A stretch of 64,000 nucleotides of DNA from Patiria pectinifera (Eukaryota > Echinodermata > Asteroidea > Valvatida > Asterinidae), in contig CM057149.1 of NCBI GenBank assembly GCA_029964075.1, forward strand, positions 36,848,900 to 36,912,899. The letters are read 5' to 3'. The position numbers were made by a program, and so were the translations under genes. Positions 11,272 through 23,700 of the stretch are shown here, piece by piece. The notes below the pieces were generated by a model. That model saw nothing but the letters and a program-made list of their open reading frames with translations. It was not told the DNA's origin and did not search any database. Every line of letters begins with the position of its first letter. Position 1 is the first letter of the stretch.

Positions 11272-12226
11272 TTTTATAAGTTTAAGTATATACTTCAGTA
11301 TATTTCATCACAGTGCATCCAGAATCCAACATTTTCAGGGGCCTTAAAGCAGGCCCCTGGCCCTGTGGCTCCACGCCGTAAGGGCTCGGAAAATAAAACA
11401 AAACATACACGACGGAATTTGCTAAATGAAAGAAAGCAGCCTAGCAACAGTAATATTTACATGCGATGTCATGCATAATGATACAATTCTTTTTCCAGAA
11501 TTAAATGGAACAAAATATGGAGATAAAAATACAGGGTTTTCGACTTTTCAGTACAGTAGAAACGTTATAAGAGCAACAGTATATTCTAAACAAAAAAAAG
11601 GGGAATAAATTGTCTTTATAATCTCAAAAAACGTTTGCTAAAAAAGTCATATGAAAGTGGCCAGGAATCGCCTCATATTGCACCACAGAGCATTCATATT
11701 CCAAAACTTTTAGGGGCCCTTTAAGCCACGCCGTAAGGGCTTTGCGCTCCGCGTTCGCATTAATTTTGTCCGTCCTTTAGAAATTCCAGCACCCCCTGGC
11801 AAATGTCTGTTCCAGCGGGCTTGTTTATACATGTATAGTGATTGATAAGCCAGCTGTGCCAACCGTTTGTGTCTGTTGACTGAATTTGACTAGTCACAGA
11901 GCTTGCTACTATGCTTGAAATACGGTCTGACTGTTGGTGACTAGCCTGTGTAAAAGGGCACGGCATGGATGGAAGAGGAGTGATTGGTCTTTGACTGTCT
12001 GTGACTGTTCAGAAAGCAGGAGTGTTTACCCTTTATGCGATCTCGTATGCTTAATACAAAGTTAATTGACCATAGAGTCTACTGTGAAACATTATTTCTT
12101 AATATATATATTGTTGAAGGGTAAAATGTGAACGGAATGCCTTCCAAATGTCAGAAAGTATAACTCGGTTCTTCCCTTTTATACGCAAGCTTTCTCGGTC
12201 GTAACTTTAATACCACCAATTAAAAT

Positions 12227-12785
12227 CAGAGTTGTAATGACTCGAGTCAATGACTCGACTCGAGTCCGACTCGAGTCACATTTTTTGGTGACTCGACTCG
12301 ACTCGAGTCCCTCATCAGAAGACTCGACTCGACTCGAGCGAAGGCCAATAAGACTCGAGTCCCAGAAATATAAGCAAATTTTGCGAAAAGTATTTGCAGT
12401 GACTTAGGGTGCAAAATTTATTTTGTTTATACTTTGCGAATACATTATATGATACAGCAGCCGCTTGTCATGTACAACGTGTCACAGACTCCCACCTCAT
12501 GGTTCTAGAACGCACAAAATACTGTCAGGAACCGGATTTAAAACACATTTTCCAATTCGTTGTTGCATCATTGACTTTGAACGATTTCTTATAAAGCTCT
12601 TGGATTCGAACGCCGGCTAAATTTATGCCCTCTATAAATTCTGGTATATGTGTGCAAATATTCGTGATTCAATTGACTGGAGTTAAATATTTGACTCGAG
12701 TCACTCGAGTCACAAAAATCAGTGACTCGTTACCCGAAATCAAGCAAGCAGCGATCGACTCGGAGTAAGCCCGAGTAAACTGAGA
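12227..12785. mobile_element. CTCGAG-rich hAT-like MITE, copy in duplication A
   Basis: It begins CAGAGTTGTAATGACTCGAG and carries dense ACTCGAGTC palindromes at both ends (12236-12360 and 12695-12780) around an A/T-richer core. The start matches the better-preserved element at 61122-62159. Copy B (31047-31700) keeps extra repeat blocks missing here, so this copy has internal deletions. The right end is approximate. Confidence 0.6.
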
Positions 12786-13239
12786 GTTACAAATTACTTT
12801 TCAAGTTGTGTATCAACATATCCGCTGAATGCATGCATTCTTGCCCACTTTTAATGCATGTTGTGAGTATATAGCAAGAACCGATGAAGAGTATTATTCC
12901 CAATACGCGATAAACGCCAGTTTGTTACCTTTTTGAATCCTGCTTTCCCCTGACTGCCAAAAGTCAGTTTCGACGAGTTTTACATAGGTAAACACCATTT
13001 CAGAAGACAGTAAAACGAAAACTGATAAATACTTGAAGTTGAGAAACAACTGTAATATTGTTTATTCCTTAAACTTCGATACACGTGCACAATCATGTTT
13101 CACTCTGTTTCAATCGGACTTATATCGCGCTTTAGAAATAAACTCTTCCGATTAAAGTAGGCCGTATACGAAACCCCCTTTTCGTGTTGAATGAACACAA
13201 CAACGCAGGGTTTCGAAAGACGAGAACCAACACGCGACG

Positions 13240-14215
13240 CGAACAGTGTTCGCGAATGAAGGTAAACTCTTGTAAATGTTAGGGGAAAATTATTGATGAA
13301 ACTTTAAGTTGGGGCCCAGACATTGAATACGTGAAGAAAACCGTTTCTTCTAAACTAGGTATGCTAAATAGAATACGCGACTGTGTCCCCCAAAGCAGCC
13401 TGCACTCTCTCTTTGTTAGCTTAGTATATGTTATGCCATCTTTAGAGTATACTGTTTGGGGAGGACGGTACATATCTCATGACAATATTCTTATGACAAT
13501 ATTTAAGCTGTTATAATTATATGTAAAATATGTGTATACGTAATCAGAACCCGCACAGATAGGTCTGAAAATTCTCATATCCCATACCTTATAAATCATT
13601 AGCTTTTTATCAGCAGCTTCGTTGAATGAGTTTTTAAGATTATTGCACTTAATTTTAAAATGAATTTTTATATCCTGAAAATAACCGGTATTTTTTTTTA
13701 ACGCGATCTCCTTTTGTTTGATCTGCTTGTTTTCTTATGTTTTAGCTTGGGATCATTGTTCGTGGTATTTTGCATCTGTTAATCTCTTTTATGTGTATTT
13801 TAAGCTGTTATAAATTCATGTAAAATTTGTGTATTATGTAATCCAACCTAACGGTTGCCAATATATTATCCTATTCTATCTCAAAAGAGCCGCGCGGATA
13901 ATCCCGAAGTGTGCATTCTTAATTCCATCAGTCGATATGTTTGCCAGACTTAATTGGATATCGCTCTCTGAAAGAATTGTGTATTAAAAGGCTATTCTTG
14001 TTTACAAATGTGTAAACAAAATTACTCCTTTGTATATGACAAATCTGTTTACATCACTTATTCAGATTAAAACGAGACAATCCACATGGCAGGACACTGA
14101 AGATTCCTTTTGCTGTAACTGGTACAATCATATGGAATAATTTGCATGCACAGTTGAGAACCATGATTTCTCTAACCTCATTCAAATCTGAACTACGAAA
14201 AACATTCAGTCAGTA
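13240..14215 (+). pseudogene. Degraded LINE RT 3' fragment, duplication copy A
   Basis: Broken frames encode the post-RT part of a CR1/L2-like ORF2. One piece reads IIDETLSWGPDIEYVKK followed by LGMLNRIRDCVPQSSL and VWGG. After a non-coding interruption (about 13510-13880) a second reads RAARIIPKCAFLIPSVDMF and LNWISLSERI. Stops and frameshifts are frequent. The same relic with the same interruption is at 32150-33150, so it was inserted and decayed before the segmental duplication. Confidence 0.65.
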
Positions 14216-14623
14216 ATATTTCTGCATTTATGTGAGAATTTGTTTTTGTCGCTGCCTTTCCTGATTATACGAATATGAAAATACGAAAATCTGTGCTGAC
14301 TTACGGAGTTAACAAACTTGGCTGCCATAATAATGAGCGGGATGGGAATTTTCCCGTTTTTCTGCCAAAAAGGATTTTCATGGGTTTTTGCCCCTCCCGT
14401 AATCAGCAAATGTATAGAAATATATTTTCCCGATGTCACAAGAAATGTCCAAATTCTTCGTGTTCAATTCACCTGAGGCCTTCAGGAGTCTGTTAGCGAT
14501 GTCGTTTCAAACTGTACATGTTTCTTTGAGATAGTTGAACAATATTATAGGCTTAAATCAGTTGCTTAACAATCATGCAGTAATCCCATATGCTTTTATT
14601 TTATTTCATTGTGTTGTGTTGTA

Positions 14624-15124
14624 CAGGGTGAGTAAAAAAAAGCGAAACCCAAATGTCGGGACCATTGTTTTAGTGAAGTTCTTTATGTAGCCCTTTCAAA
14701 ATCAAGGATACGAAAGCCCAATACATAGGCTTTCTTTTAGTACAAGAATCATTCACATCACTCATGTACTTTTCAAGTTACGGAATTTTAAACACAACCA
14801 CCGTTTTAAAGTTTTGCCCACAGATCACAAGAAGGTAAGTGTTCTTTCAGCAAAACGAAAACAAATCACATAGGGATGTGTGTGAATTGTTTTCGTTTTG
14901 CTGAAAGAACGCACACCTTTTTTGTGATCCGTGGACAGAACTTTAAAACGGAGATTTTGTTTAAAATTCCGTGACTTGAAAAGTACATGAGTGATTTGAA
15001 TGGTTCTTGTACTAAAAGAATGCTTACGAATTTGGCTTTTATATCCTTGATTTTGAAAGTGCTACATGCAGAACTTCACTAAAACAATGGTCCCGACATT
15101 TGGGTTTCGCATTTTTTGACTCTG
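14624..15124. mobile_element. 500-bp foldback element with mariner-like ends, copy A
   Basis: Almost the whole element is an inverted repeat: CAGGGTGAGT... AGCGAAACCCAAATGTCGGG pairs with CCCGACATTTGGGTTTCGC near the right end. The arms continue to a centre near 14870. TA flanks both ends (14622-14623 and 15125-15126). The right terminus lost five bases (CACCC), which are kept in copy B. TA target duplication and the CAGGGTG start fit a Tc1/mariner-type MITE. Confidence 0.75.
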
Positions 15125-15358
15125 TATTATTTTGTAATGTGTATTTGTACATTATGTGTGGTCATTAAATAAGCAGGGCTCCATGGAAATGGGAACCAGT
15201 TTTAAACTGTTTGGATATATGTAATAAATAAGTAAGTAAATATATAAATAACAAGATTTTCTTTCACTCACCTTTGATTGGGGAACAGATGAAGAACTTC
15301 AAGAATAAAGATGGCTGACTAACCTCAACATGCGGTAATTGTTTATGAATAAAATTGA

Positions 15359-16949
15359 TTGCTCTGGGCAGGGGCTTTAACTTTATTCCCAACCTTAGAA
15401 ACCTTAAAGGTCGACCATCCTTCGCTACTTCCCACTCATTCTTCATAATGAGACTTCGTTTAAAATGGGAGGGAGAGTAAGACCGTCTGACTCGCATCCA
15501 TTCAAACTGCTGATGCCGATAACAAATCCTCATTTCCTTCCCCTTTAAATCAATTTTAATTCACGTCGGCAATTTTCTTGTTATTGTCCACCAATTCCTT
15601 GATTTTTGCCAGTACGTACCGGTTCTTTTTTTGCATAAAACACTTCTCTCTCAGAAATAGGCAAAACTTGACAAAATTAATCACCGGTGGCGGCCCCCTA
15701 AAAAAACATCCCCGTCCTTTAACTGATATGACTTGAAATGTATAGCGTAAAGTGCCTGACACGCTACTTTCGTTACACACGAACTCGTCCGCTGCACGTG
15801 CAGCAAGCTCCGTTAATACTTATAATTATCTCGTGCGCAGGAGATAATTATCTCGTGCGCACGAGATATATGTCGTGCGCACGTGATAATTATCTCGTGC
15901 GCACGAGATATTATGTCGTGCGCACGAGATAATTATGTCGTGCGCACGAGATATATGTCGTGCGCACAACATATATGTCGTGCGCACGAAATAAAAAATA
16001 ATAATTTTGGATGTCCCTTTAGGGGCTTCGTATAATAATGTAGGACATTCTGTTAAATGTATCTGTGTTGTTAATTCACAATTCCTGTCACTCGCTCATG
16101 CTCCGTTTCGAATCACGAACGGTCGGATTACATTATGCGACGCTCAAAATTTTGTCCACATGGTCAGCAATGACACAGAAATCACATCCGGTATGGAATG
16201 TGCGCAATTCTATGGGAAGTTTTCGGATAGCATTTGCGCACATTGTCTAAATGCGGTCACGAACAGCTGCAGCCAGATGCTTTATACATAGGTCATATTC
16301 CACTTCCTTCACAAGATTCTGTGAAGCTCATCAGAGTATCCCAGCGTCCTGTTTGCAGGGCGGGGGTACGAGCGAAGTGTTGATCACAGCGCGTCGTGGA
16401 GAACGGACGTGAATTGCGGCGTCTCGTGGAGAACGAACGTGTGTGTGCGTTGTCGTGTTGCTGCACTGACGTGCTGACGACTGGGCGAGGACACGAGGTT
16501 AGTAGCCGGAGACACACCGGGGATCTGAAGCTTGGTCTGTGTGTTGCTACCTCGTGGGCTGTATACACTGGGGCATCGGGAGTCCTGCCGCCGGTAACTT
16601 GGGGTTGCCTGATAATAAGTCGCAAAAGAGCGTGGGGGGGGGGGGCGGTGCGAATAGTCCACCCTTGATGCAGGTGCCGTTTCATTCAGTAATTATTGTT
16701 GATTAACTCTTACATTCTAATTGAACCCAATAGAGAATTAGGCTTATAACTTGATTGTCGTTGTTGTCTGATAAATAAAGGTGTCAGTGTCTGTTCCTTC
16801 AGTTTGTTCAGTCTGTCAGTTGGAGTCCCTCCCTATTAAGTGAACACCCTTAAGGAGACTACTTTGTACGTGTTGGCGGCAAACGGCCTTCCGAACGGAC
16901 GCATTCCCTAGGTCACCTAGATCACCGCTCGTCTAGGCTTACCAAAGGT
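15359..16949. other. Unassigned spacer between the duplication and the LINE cluster
   Basis: Apart from the palindrome array no gene is evident. 16290-16690 is GC-richer with a run of G near 16635. 16690-16930 includes an AATAAA-containing part and a GC-rich end, loosely resembling a retroelement terminus. Short open frames here (for example 16007-16291 +) show no recognisable domain. Confidence 0.4.
15826..15990. repeat. Tandem array of TCGTGCGCACGAGATA palindromes
   Basis: Roughly seven units of the palindrome CTCGTGCGCACGAG alternate with ATAATTAT or ATATATG linkers, themselves self-complementary. Periods are about 20-22 bp. One unit reads GCACAACATATATG, showing decay. There are no unique spacers. 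Confidence 0.85.
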
Positions 16950-17640
16950 TTAGTCAGGAGGCCAGGGCGACCCGAGTTGGGGGAGCCCCGGTACAATCAG
17001 CGCCACAATATCAAACAACTCATTTGCCGGATGAAATTCATCATTGATAGCACTGGACTTCTTCAATCTGGTAGTAAAAATTTCCGAAACTGACGGGAGA
17101 TCTCTACCCACAATACGTGTAGCCGACCTAACAACTCTCTCCAGTCCCCGCCGATTGGCCATGATCGTACTTCCATACCACACAGTGATGGACTGTATTA
17201 ACACAGTTTCCACCACTGCACGATAATACTTGACCAACAGATCACTAGATAAGTGGAAACTCTTGAGTCGACGAAGGTAAAACACCCCTTGTTGTGCTTT
17301 CCTAATGCAGTGATCAACATGGGCGTCCCAACATAAGTGATTTGATAAAGGAATACCAAGAAATTTGAAACCGTTCACAATTTCTACATTCTGCCCATTG
17401 ATAACAAGAGGAGAGATAACATTCAATCTTGAACGAAATTGACTATAATCTCCTTGTCTTCGCAGCATTGAGGCTCAAGTTGTTATCAGAGCACCACTCC
17501 GTTAAATGCTGAATTTGATTGCGATCATTCTGATTATCATTACCTTTAATCAACCCGACAACAGTCGTATCGTCAGCGTATTTAACAATTGTACAATCAT
17601 CAAATGAGGCAACACAGTCGTAGGTATACAATGGATACAA
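16950..17640 (-). pseudogene. Rex1/CR1-like LINE RT fragment, frameshifted
   Basis: Read on the minus strand, the first piece carries IVKYADDTTVVGLI, then HLTEWCSDNNLSLNAAKT. A frameshift near 17450-17468 leads to the second piece: FKFLGIPLSNHLCWDAHV, AQQGVFYLRRLKSF, LLVKYYRAVVETVLI and SATRIVGRDLPSVSEI. These are the RT catalytic YADD box and the thumb/C-terminal region of a CR1-clade LINE. It is truncated at both ends. At its 5' side (17637) it abuts the AGGTCA tandem repeat. Confidence 0.8.
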
Positions 17641-19232
17641 AGGTCAAGGTCACCGTGGTGAGTTAAAGGTGAATGGTTTCCGGATGATAACTTGTGTTAG
17701 AAATTAGATTTTGGTGTCTAACTAAGGTAGGGGGTTGTCCTTGGGAGTAGGCAAGTTGGGATTGGTTTTGGGGTCAAAAGGTCAAAGGTCAAGGTCACCG
17801 TGGTGAGTTAAAGGTAAATGGTTTCCGGATAATAACTAACTGTGTTGGACCGCAGCTATTTTCCTTGTATATTTACCCATTGTCAGACATAATCGGACAA
17901 CACCCGAGTAGAGTGTCAGTTTTCATTTTTATGCTGACGACATTCAACTGTATGTTTGCACTGATCCCCGAAAGCCTGGTGATATAGAGCAATCTCTCAC
18001 CGTTTGAACAACCTGTATCTCGGACAGCAACAAGTGGATGTGCCAAAACATGCTTCTCCTCAACCATGCAAAAACGGAATTGTTTGTCGCTGCACAACCA
18101 AAAATAAGTCAACTGTTACCCGAAGTCTCTCTCACGCTTGAAGATACCATAATCAAACCATCCCCTACTATAAGGAATTTGGGTGTTGTGTTCGATTCTG
18201 CCATGAGTATGTCTCAACATGTTTCCACACTTTGTAAAACGGTCAATTTTCATCTTAGGAGCCTGTCTCGCATTCGTAGCCTAATTGATGAAACCACATG
18301 CCACCATGCTGTGCGAGCTCTTGTCAAATCTCGATTTGACTATGGCAACTCTCTTCTTCAAGGATTACCCAGCAAAGACATCAAACGCATCCAACGACTC
18401 CAAAACAGAGCAGCCAAACTCATTTTTATGGCAAAAAAGTCAGACCATGTTTCGCCTCTTCTTCAACGACTTCACTGGCTTCCTATCAATGAACGAATCA
18501 TTTTCAAGTTATTAACAATCACTTATAATTGTTTGAGTGACAGTGTTCCGTCTTATCTCACTGAACTCATCACCCGTACCAGCCGAATCGTACCCTGCGT
18601 TCCAGTTCCGATACCAGAATCCTCATTAAACCCAAAACTCGTTCTTCAATCTCAGAAAAAGGTTTTTATGCAGCTGCTCCAAACCTCTGGAATAATCTTC
18701 CTTATGAAATCCGTCATGCCACTTCCCTCACTGATTTCAAAACATTGCTGAAAACACATCTCTTCCAGACTTAATTGCCCCATAAGTTGTTATTATTTCC
18801 TTTCATCGTTTTGTATTATACACTTTAATTGTTTTCTTGTGTAAAGCGTTGTGATACCAGTTTGTGTATTAAAGAACGCTATATAAGTGCCCTGATTATT
18901 ATTATTATTATTATTATTAATTGAGTTAGAAATGAGATTTTGGAGTCTAACTTTGGCAGGGGGTTGCCTTTGGGAGAAGCAAGTTGGATTGGTTTTGGGG
19001 TCTAAAGGTCAAAGGTGAAGGTCACCGTGGTGAGTTAAAGGTAAATGGTTTCCGGATGATAATTTGAGTCAGAAATGAGGTAGGGGGTTGCCTTTGGGAG
19101 TAGGCAAGTTGGGATTGGTTTTTGGGTCAAAAGGTCAAAAGGTCAAGGTCACCGCGGTGAGTTAAAGGTTAATAGTTTCGGGATGATAACTTCACTCTGG
19201 CTGAGGGGTTTCAACAGCAATGCTGTTATTTT
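17637..19232. mobile_element. Helentron-like tandem-repeat element split by a LINE
   Basis: Units with GGTCAAGGTCACCG, GAGTTAAAGGTAAATGG and TTTCCGGATGATAACTT lie at 17637-17845 and again at 18919-19190. They are interrupted by a plus-strand LINE (17846-18918). The right end reads GGCTGAGGGGTTTCAACAGC and closes with the small hairpin AACAGCAATGCTGTT before a T tract. The same right end is seen at 26868 in the intact copy. Confidence 0.65.
17846..18918 (+). pseudogene. 5'-truncated L2/CR1-like LINE with (ATT)n tail
   Basis: It starts abruptly at VGPQLFSLYI and continues through FYADDIQLYV (frame broken near 17930 and a stop near 18005). The best frame is 18038-18751, with NHAKTELFV, RNLGVVFDSAMSMSQHV, ALVKSRFDYGNSLLQGLP, RLQNRAAKLIF and LHWLPINERI. 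Another frameshift near 18660 puts FYAAAPNLWNNLPYEIRHA and FKTLLKTHLFQT in the next frame. The 3' end is a run of ATT (18893-18918), typical of these LINEs. Dead copy. Confidence 0.85.
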
Positions 19233-20725
19233 TCCAGCATATCAAGCCCAAAACGTGAAACAAGCCAGCTTAACAATATTTGCTATAACATACTAATCCT
19301 CCAAATCCATTTATTCCTGAAAACTGCAGCAAAAGCAAATGTTGTACATTCCCTCTAATGCATAAGGTCTATTGCACATTGCACATTATGGTACATGCAT
19401 TTTCGTACAGTGCCCGGCTGTAGAGTCCGATCGGCCCCTCCCCGCACATTATCGATCACCAACTTCTTGGATTGACACCCTGTCGCAACTCAAATACATG
19501 TACATGTATTATACCCAAAAGCAGATGCCCACTTTTGAACCTTCATACTTTTCGGCCACTTCAGAAAAGCAAACAAATGCATCGTCACAAACCGTTTGTA
19601 TTCGCGTATGTATTTGATACTGGAGAGATTTTGGGGTGAGAAAATTGGATCCAGATTGACCTTCTTGTTACCTTTTGGTCTTTTTATTTTTTTCTCATGT
19701 GAATACAGAGTGAGAGATATAAAGGAGATAACTTTATGACCACTGGACATGGGAATTAATTTTTATCAGTTATTTAGTGTGAAAAAAGGGCACAAATTGG
19801 ACACCAAAAATGTGACATGCAACATAAGGGGTTAGAACTCTTCTATTTCCTGATAAACTGTTATCTATTTTACTTCTTTTTGACACCTGATTTTTCCCAT
19901 AAATGGTTCTTGTTATAAATACTAGACTTTCCTATGGAAAATACTTAAAAATTCTTTAAAAAATGAGGAATATGAAAACTCTAACGTTTGTAACATTTGG
20001 TGTCCAATATGTTACATGTTTTGTGGATGTTGGTGTCTTTCGTTACGTACGTTAGATATCATGACATTAATGTCTAATAAATATCTCCCAATATGGTATG
20101 TACAATATTATACCACATTTTTGTACTTCAAATGACAAACTGATTGTAATAATATAACATTTAGTAACTAAAATTTACCAACAGCAAAATTTGAAGTGTT
20201 TTCTGTACATTTTGTGTAACGTTTGTAACGACGTCTTTCAGTACATTAATCAACTGGCCATTTGTCTATAATCCAAAGTCCTGGTCCAAATAGTTCGATA
20301 CTTCAAGTATTGGGCTCCCTGACTAATGCCAACGCATAACACATATCATAAGTTACCAACCTCATAAATGTTGTTTATAGCACAAACAGGACACCATGTT
20401 ACATACGTTACATTTGGATTTCAGAAAATAAATAACTGTGAAAAATGTACTTTTGTTTGAAAAACTATCTCTGTACTTTTAAGTTGCTTCCTACACATAT
20501 CATAGATTAAAATAAACACAGACATTTTACTGTTTTTTGAACTATTTTTTTTTTAGGTGCATGTCACACTTTAGTGACCCAGTATCTAAAACATACACAT
20601 TCATGTTTATCATGAACTACATACTTGGGTCAAAGTGCCACACTATATCGATAGTTGCACAGCTAAAATCGGTGCCTGGTAATCCAGGGTTTGCTGGGTC
20701 CTCAGAGACAGATCTGTCTGCCAAC
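19233..20725. other. Upstream region of P450 copy B
   Basis: No gene is seen. The region is A/T-rich, with scattered GTTACAT/TGTAAC motifs (19797-20410). 19233-19345 is related to 58855-58950 (AACGTGAAACAAGC block), a dispersed repeat. 20537-20725 is an open frame in phase with the P450 start, preceded by a T-rich AG (about 20556). It could be 5' UTR or an acceptor of a non-coding exon. A GGGTCAAAGTGCCA motif sits about 86 bp before the ATG. Confidence 0.4.
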
Positions 20726-23700
20726 ATGGCGATCACGGACAGAGTCATCTCCGTTTTGACAAACGCCAATTACATTTCTACCGTGCCTTTCCTCCTGTGT
20801 GCGGTCGTGACGTTCTTGGTCACGGCGCTGATATGGCGGCGACTGACGTACTGGAGCAAATACACCTGGCCGCCCGGGCCTCGGGGCTGGCCCTTGGTCG
20901 GTAATTCACTGCTGATCGCTCCACACTCTGGACAGACTAATGCCAACATCACCAGGATTGGAAAGCAGTACCATCCAGATATGTTCACGCTGACTTTGTA
21001 CTTTGGAAAGTAAGTAATTACTTTTCTTACTTCTCTGTGCCCCAAGAATTAGTACAGTTACCTCGCCACGAAAAATATTACAACCTGACGCCACTTCAGC
21101 GGTTGTGTACAAAGTCTGTGAAGAGTCAAGACAATTTTGTAAGTATTTCCTAACAAAATTGGAAATGTTTCTCAGTCCCAGATTCATGTCTCACCATCAT
21201 TTTTGCAATGACTGACCTTCATTGAGATGATATATGAAGAAGCATGTGGCGTCAGGTTGCAACATTCTTTCCCTTGCCTGAAATTTCCACTTTTTGGGAT
21301 GAAATTGAAATAGAAGGAAAGATTCCCATATCTGGCCATCACTAAGTTTTCCTTTCCGTGACCTATCAGCCATCTGACAGTGATAATATGTCCTAACCAT
21401 TTTCAGACCAATCTCATAGGGTTTGTGCACAGGGTGACAATTGATGGCCAGATACGAGAATCTTTCCAAATAGAACAAACCAAACCCGATCCGCATTTCT
21501 ATATGACTACGGCATGGCATGATTTTGATCAATTTTTAGTCAATTTTTTTTTGGTAAATTTGCGGGGACAAACAGACAGACGACAGACAGACAGACAGAC
21601 CGACTGACCGACCGACCACCAAGTGTCACACAGAAGCTCCCGCCACAGCTTAAAAAGAGAATTTTATTGCAACCCATTGTGTTTGTCAGTGGTAAATAAG
21701 AATGATCGCAGTAATGGGCATATTTTCTTGATTCAGTTTAAGAGATCCACGATTCTCCTAAAGCCAGATTTAATCATCATCAAAATAAAAAAAAACACCA
21801 GTTCTCTCTGGAGACGAATGAATGGCTTTAATCCAAATTTAGAACTGCTCTGTTGTGTGGTTTTCGAAATGTTTGATAGATTATCCAAGGTGTGGAGTCC
21901 ATGAGTCGTTGGTAATGTGCTGCACAGTGTAGAACAAATATTATTCTCAAATTTTACCAAAATGATCAAAGTGCACAACTGTTTGCTTGCGATAAATTTA
22001 GGGCTCACTATCATTCCATGTACGGTATCTGATACTGGACTTCAAGTACATGTAAACATGTATGTACAGACTGAACTCTGCAGCACTAAGAAGCTGATAT
22101 TCTGAACACTTAAAAATCATTTAAACTCACATTGTCTTTTTTTCAGGCGCATACTCATTTTAAACAGCTACGAGTCCATTAAAGACGCCTTCGTGAAGCA
22201 TTCATCATTGGTTTCTGACCGTCCTAGTGTGTGGTCATTTACGTACGTCAATGAAAATCTTCAAAATGTTGGTAAGTATAATTATACTCGAAATTTGATC
22301 TACCCGGCTCCTGAGGCCTAATTACCTGCATTCCCCGAAAGAAGTTCGTTTTATGCTTGAAAGAAATGACATACAAAATGTCTTATGTCTTTGATCTCAT
22401 TTTATCGGAATAGGCCTGGGCCTGCATATTAAAGCTCTTAGGAGTCATTTCGTGTAAATACTTCATATAAGTGTCCACGCTCAAAAACTGGGATGAAAGG
22501 ACTTGGGGAGCAAGTAACCAAAATAGACTTTTTAAACCTTTATTTTGCCCGTTGCCATGGTTTGCGGGCTATTATGTGTTTTGTCCATTTTTGTGCAACT
22601 TTGAGGCTGCAAAAAATCTTTCTTTTGCGTTATTTTCAAAGGTCATCAAGCCAAACTGCGAAGTAATGTCACAAAAGTAACTATGTCACGACAAAGATCA
22701 TCCTTACCCTTACAAGAAAAAAATAGAAGGAAAAAACGGTACAGATTGAAAGGTGAAATTACATGGGCTTCTCGCGCCAATGGCGGCCACGTTACATACT
22801 GAGCATGTATTGTTGTTAATTATATAGCCATGAATTTCAGTCTAAAGATGATACTTTTGTGATAGGTTTTGAAAATGGAAATATTTTTGACTTTAGTTTA
22901 TGAGCACCGATGTCTTTACATCGGTTGTCATACTACAGAAGCGTGTTTGGTGCCATGGTGACCACTGTTAAAAGTTTGGAAAAGTCACAAAATTTCATGT
23001 TGATCCGGCAAATACAAATTTGGAAGACACTTCCACTTAAAAAATACTTCAGACCCTAACTACATGTACAGTTTGTATATAGCCAAGTCAAGTCAGATTG
23101 AAATACATTCAATCAAATTGATGCTGTTTTCTCTCGGAGTTTTCACTGGAGTGATCCTTGTTTTGAAGAACATGTATTTCAATATAAACAAATAAGAGTT
23201 AGTTGCTGTCTTAATCGCCCGATCTTTTCCGTTTTGAAAATAACAAAATAAACGTCTTTTTGTTCACTACACCTTTACTGTAATTCCAAACGTAACTTGC
23301 AATATAAAAAAAATATGTACAGTGTACATGCGTGTGTCCAGATCACCCTTATATCGGTTTAAAAAGTCTATTGTCGTGACTTGCTCTCCAAGTAACGAAG
23401 TATAAAAAAATTCGAATTTTTGAGCGTGGACATTTATATGAAGTATTTACACGAAATGACTCTTAAAGGGACACAAGGTCCTGGAACAGCCCAATTGGGC
23501 TACAAAACGCGCTTTGAACGAGATGATGTTAATCGGAAATAACATTTAAAAGTAGGATATAAACATCCACACAACTATCCTTTCAAAACTTGGCGTTTTA
23601 GTGTTATTCCTGTATTATGCGTGCGAAAACGAATTTCGGGGTCCACTAAATTCGAGCTGTATGGATAGTTGTGAATTTATTCGTAAAATGTTCGCCTTTT

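Larger units (their letters stand above)
9280..11830. mobile_element. TIR element downstream of P450 copy A (host of the Penelope insertion)
   Basis: The inverted termini are GTATACACAAGCCCGC on the left and GCGGGCTTGTTTATAC on the right. Next to them are CAGCACCCCC stretches, also inverted. The same element sits in copy B at 28911-30653, so it predates the duplication. It contains no own transposase frame that I can see. The superfamily is not assigned. Confidence 0.55.
5698..15358 (+). repeat. Segmental duplication, copy A
   Basis: Homology to 22060-34312 starts at GTATGTACAGACTGAAC and ends at GAATAAAATTGA. The same order is kept: P450 exons 2-4, a TIR element, a CTCGAG-rich hAT-like element, a LINE fragment and a foldback element. 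Copy A is shorter because copy B carries more later insertions. The P450 coding parts differ at about eight residues in total. Confidence 0.9.

Noticed and set aside
15826-15990. CRISPR array
   Set aside because: The repeats are directly adjacent palindromes without unique spacers, there are no cas genes, and the DNA is from an animal with introns and LINEs.
16290-16940. Second LTR or gene in the GC-rich stretch
   Set aside because: No paired terminus, primer-binding site or protein domain could be supported.
20627-20640. HNF4-type site upstream of the P450 start
   Set aside because: GGGTCAAAGTGCCA is close to the consensus but has an extra base, and single sites are expected by chance; kept only as a remark.
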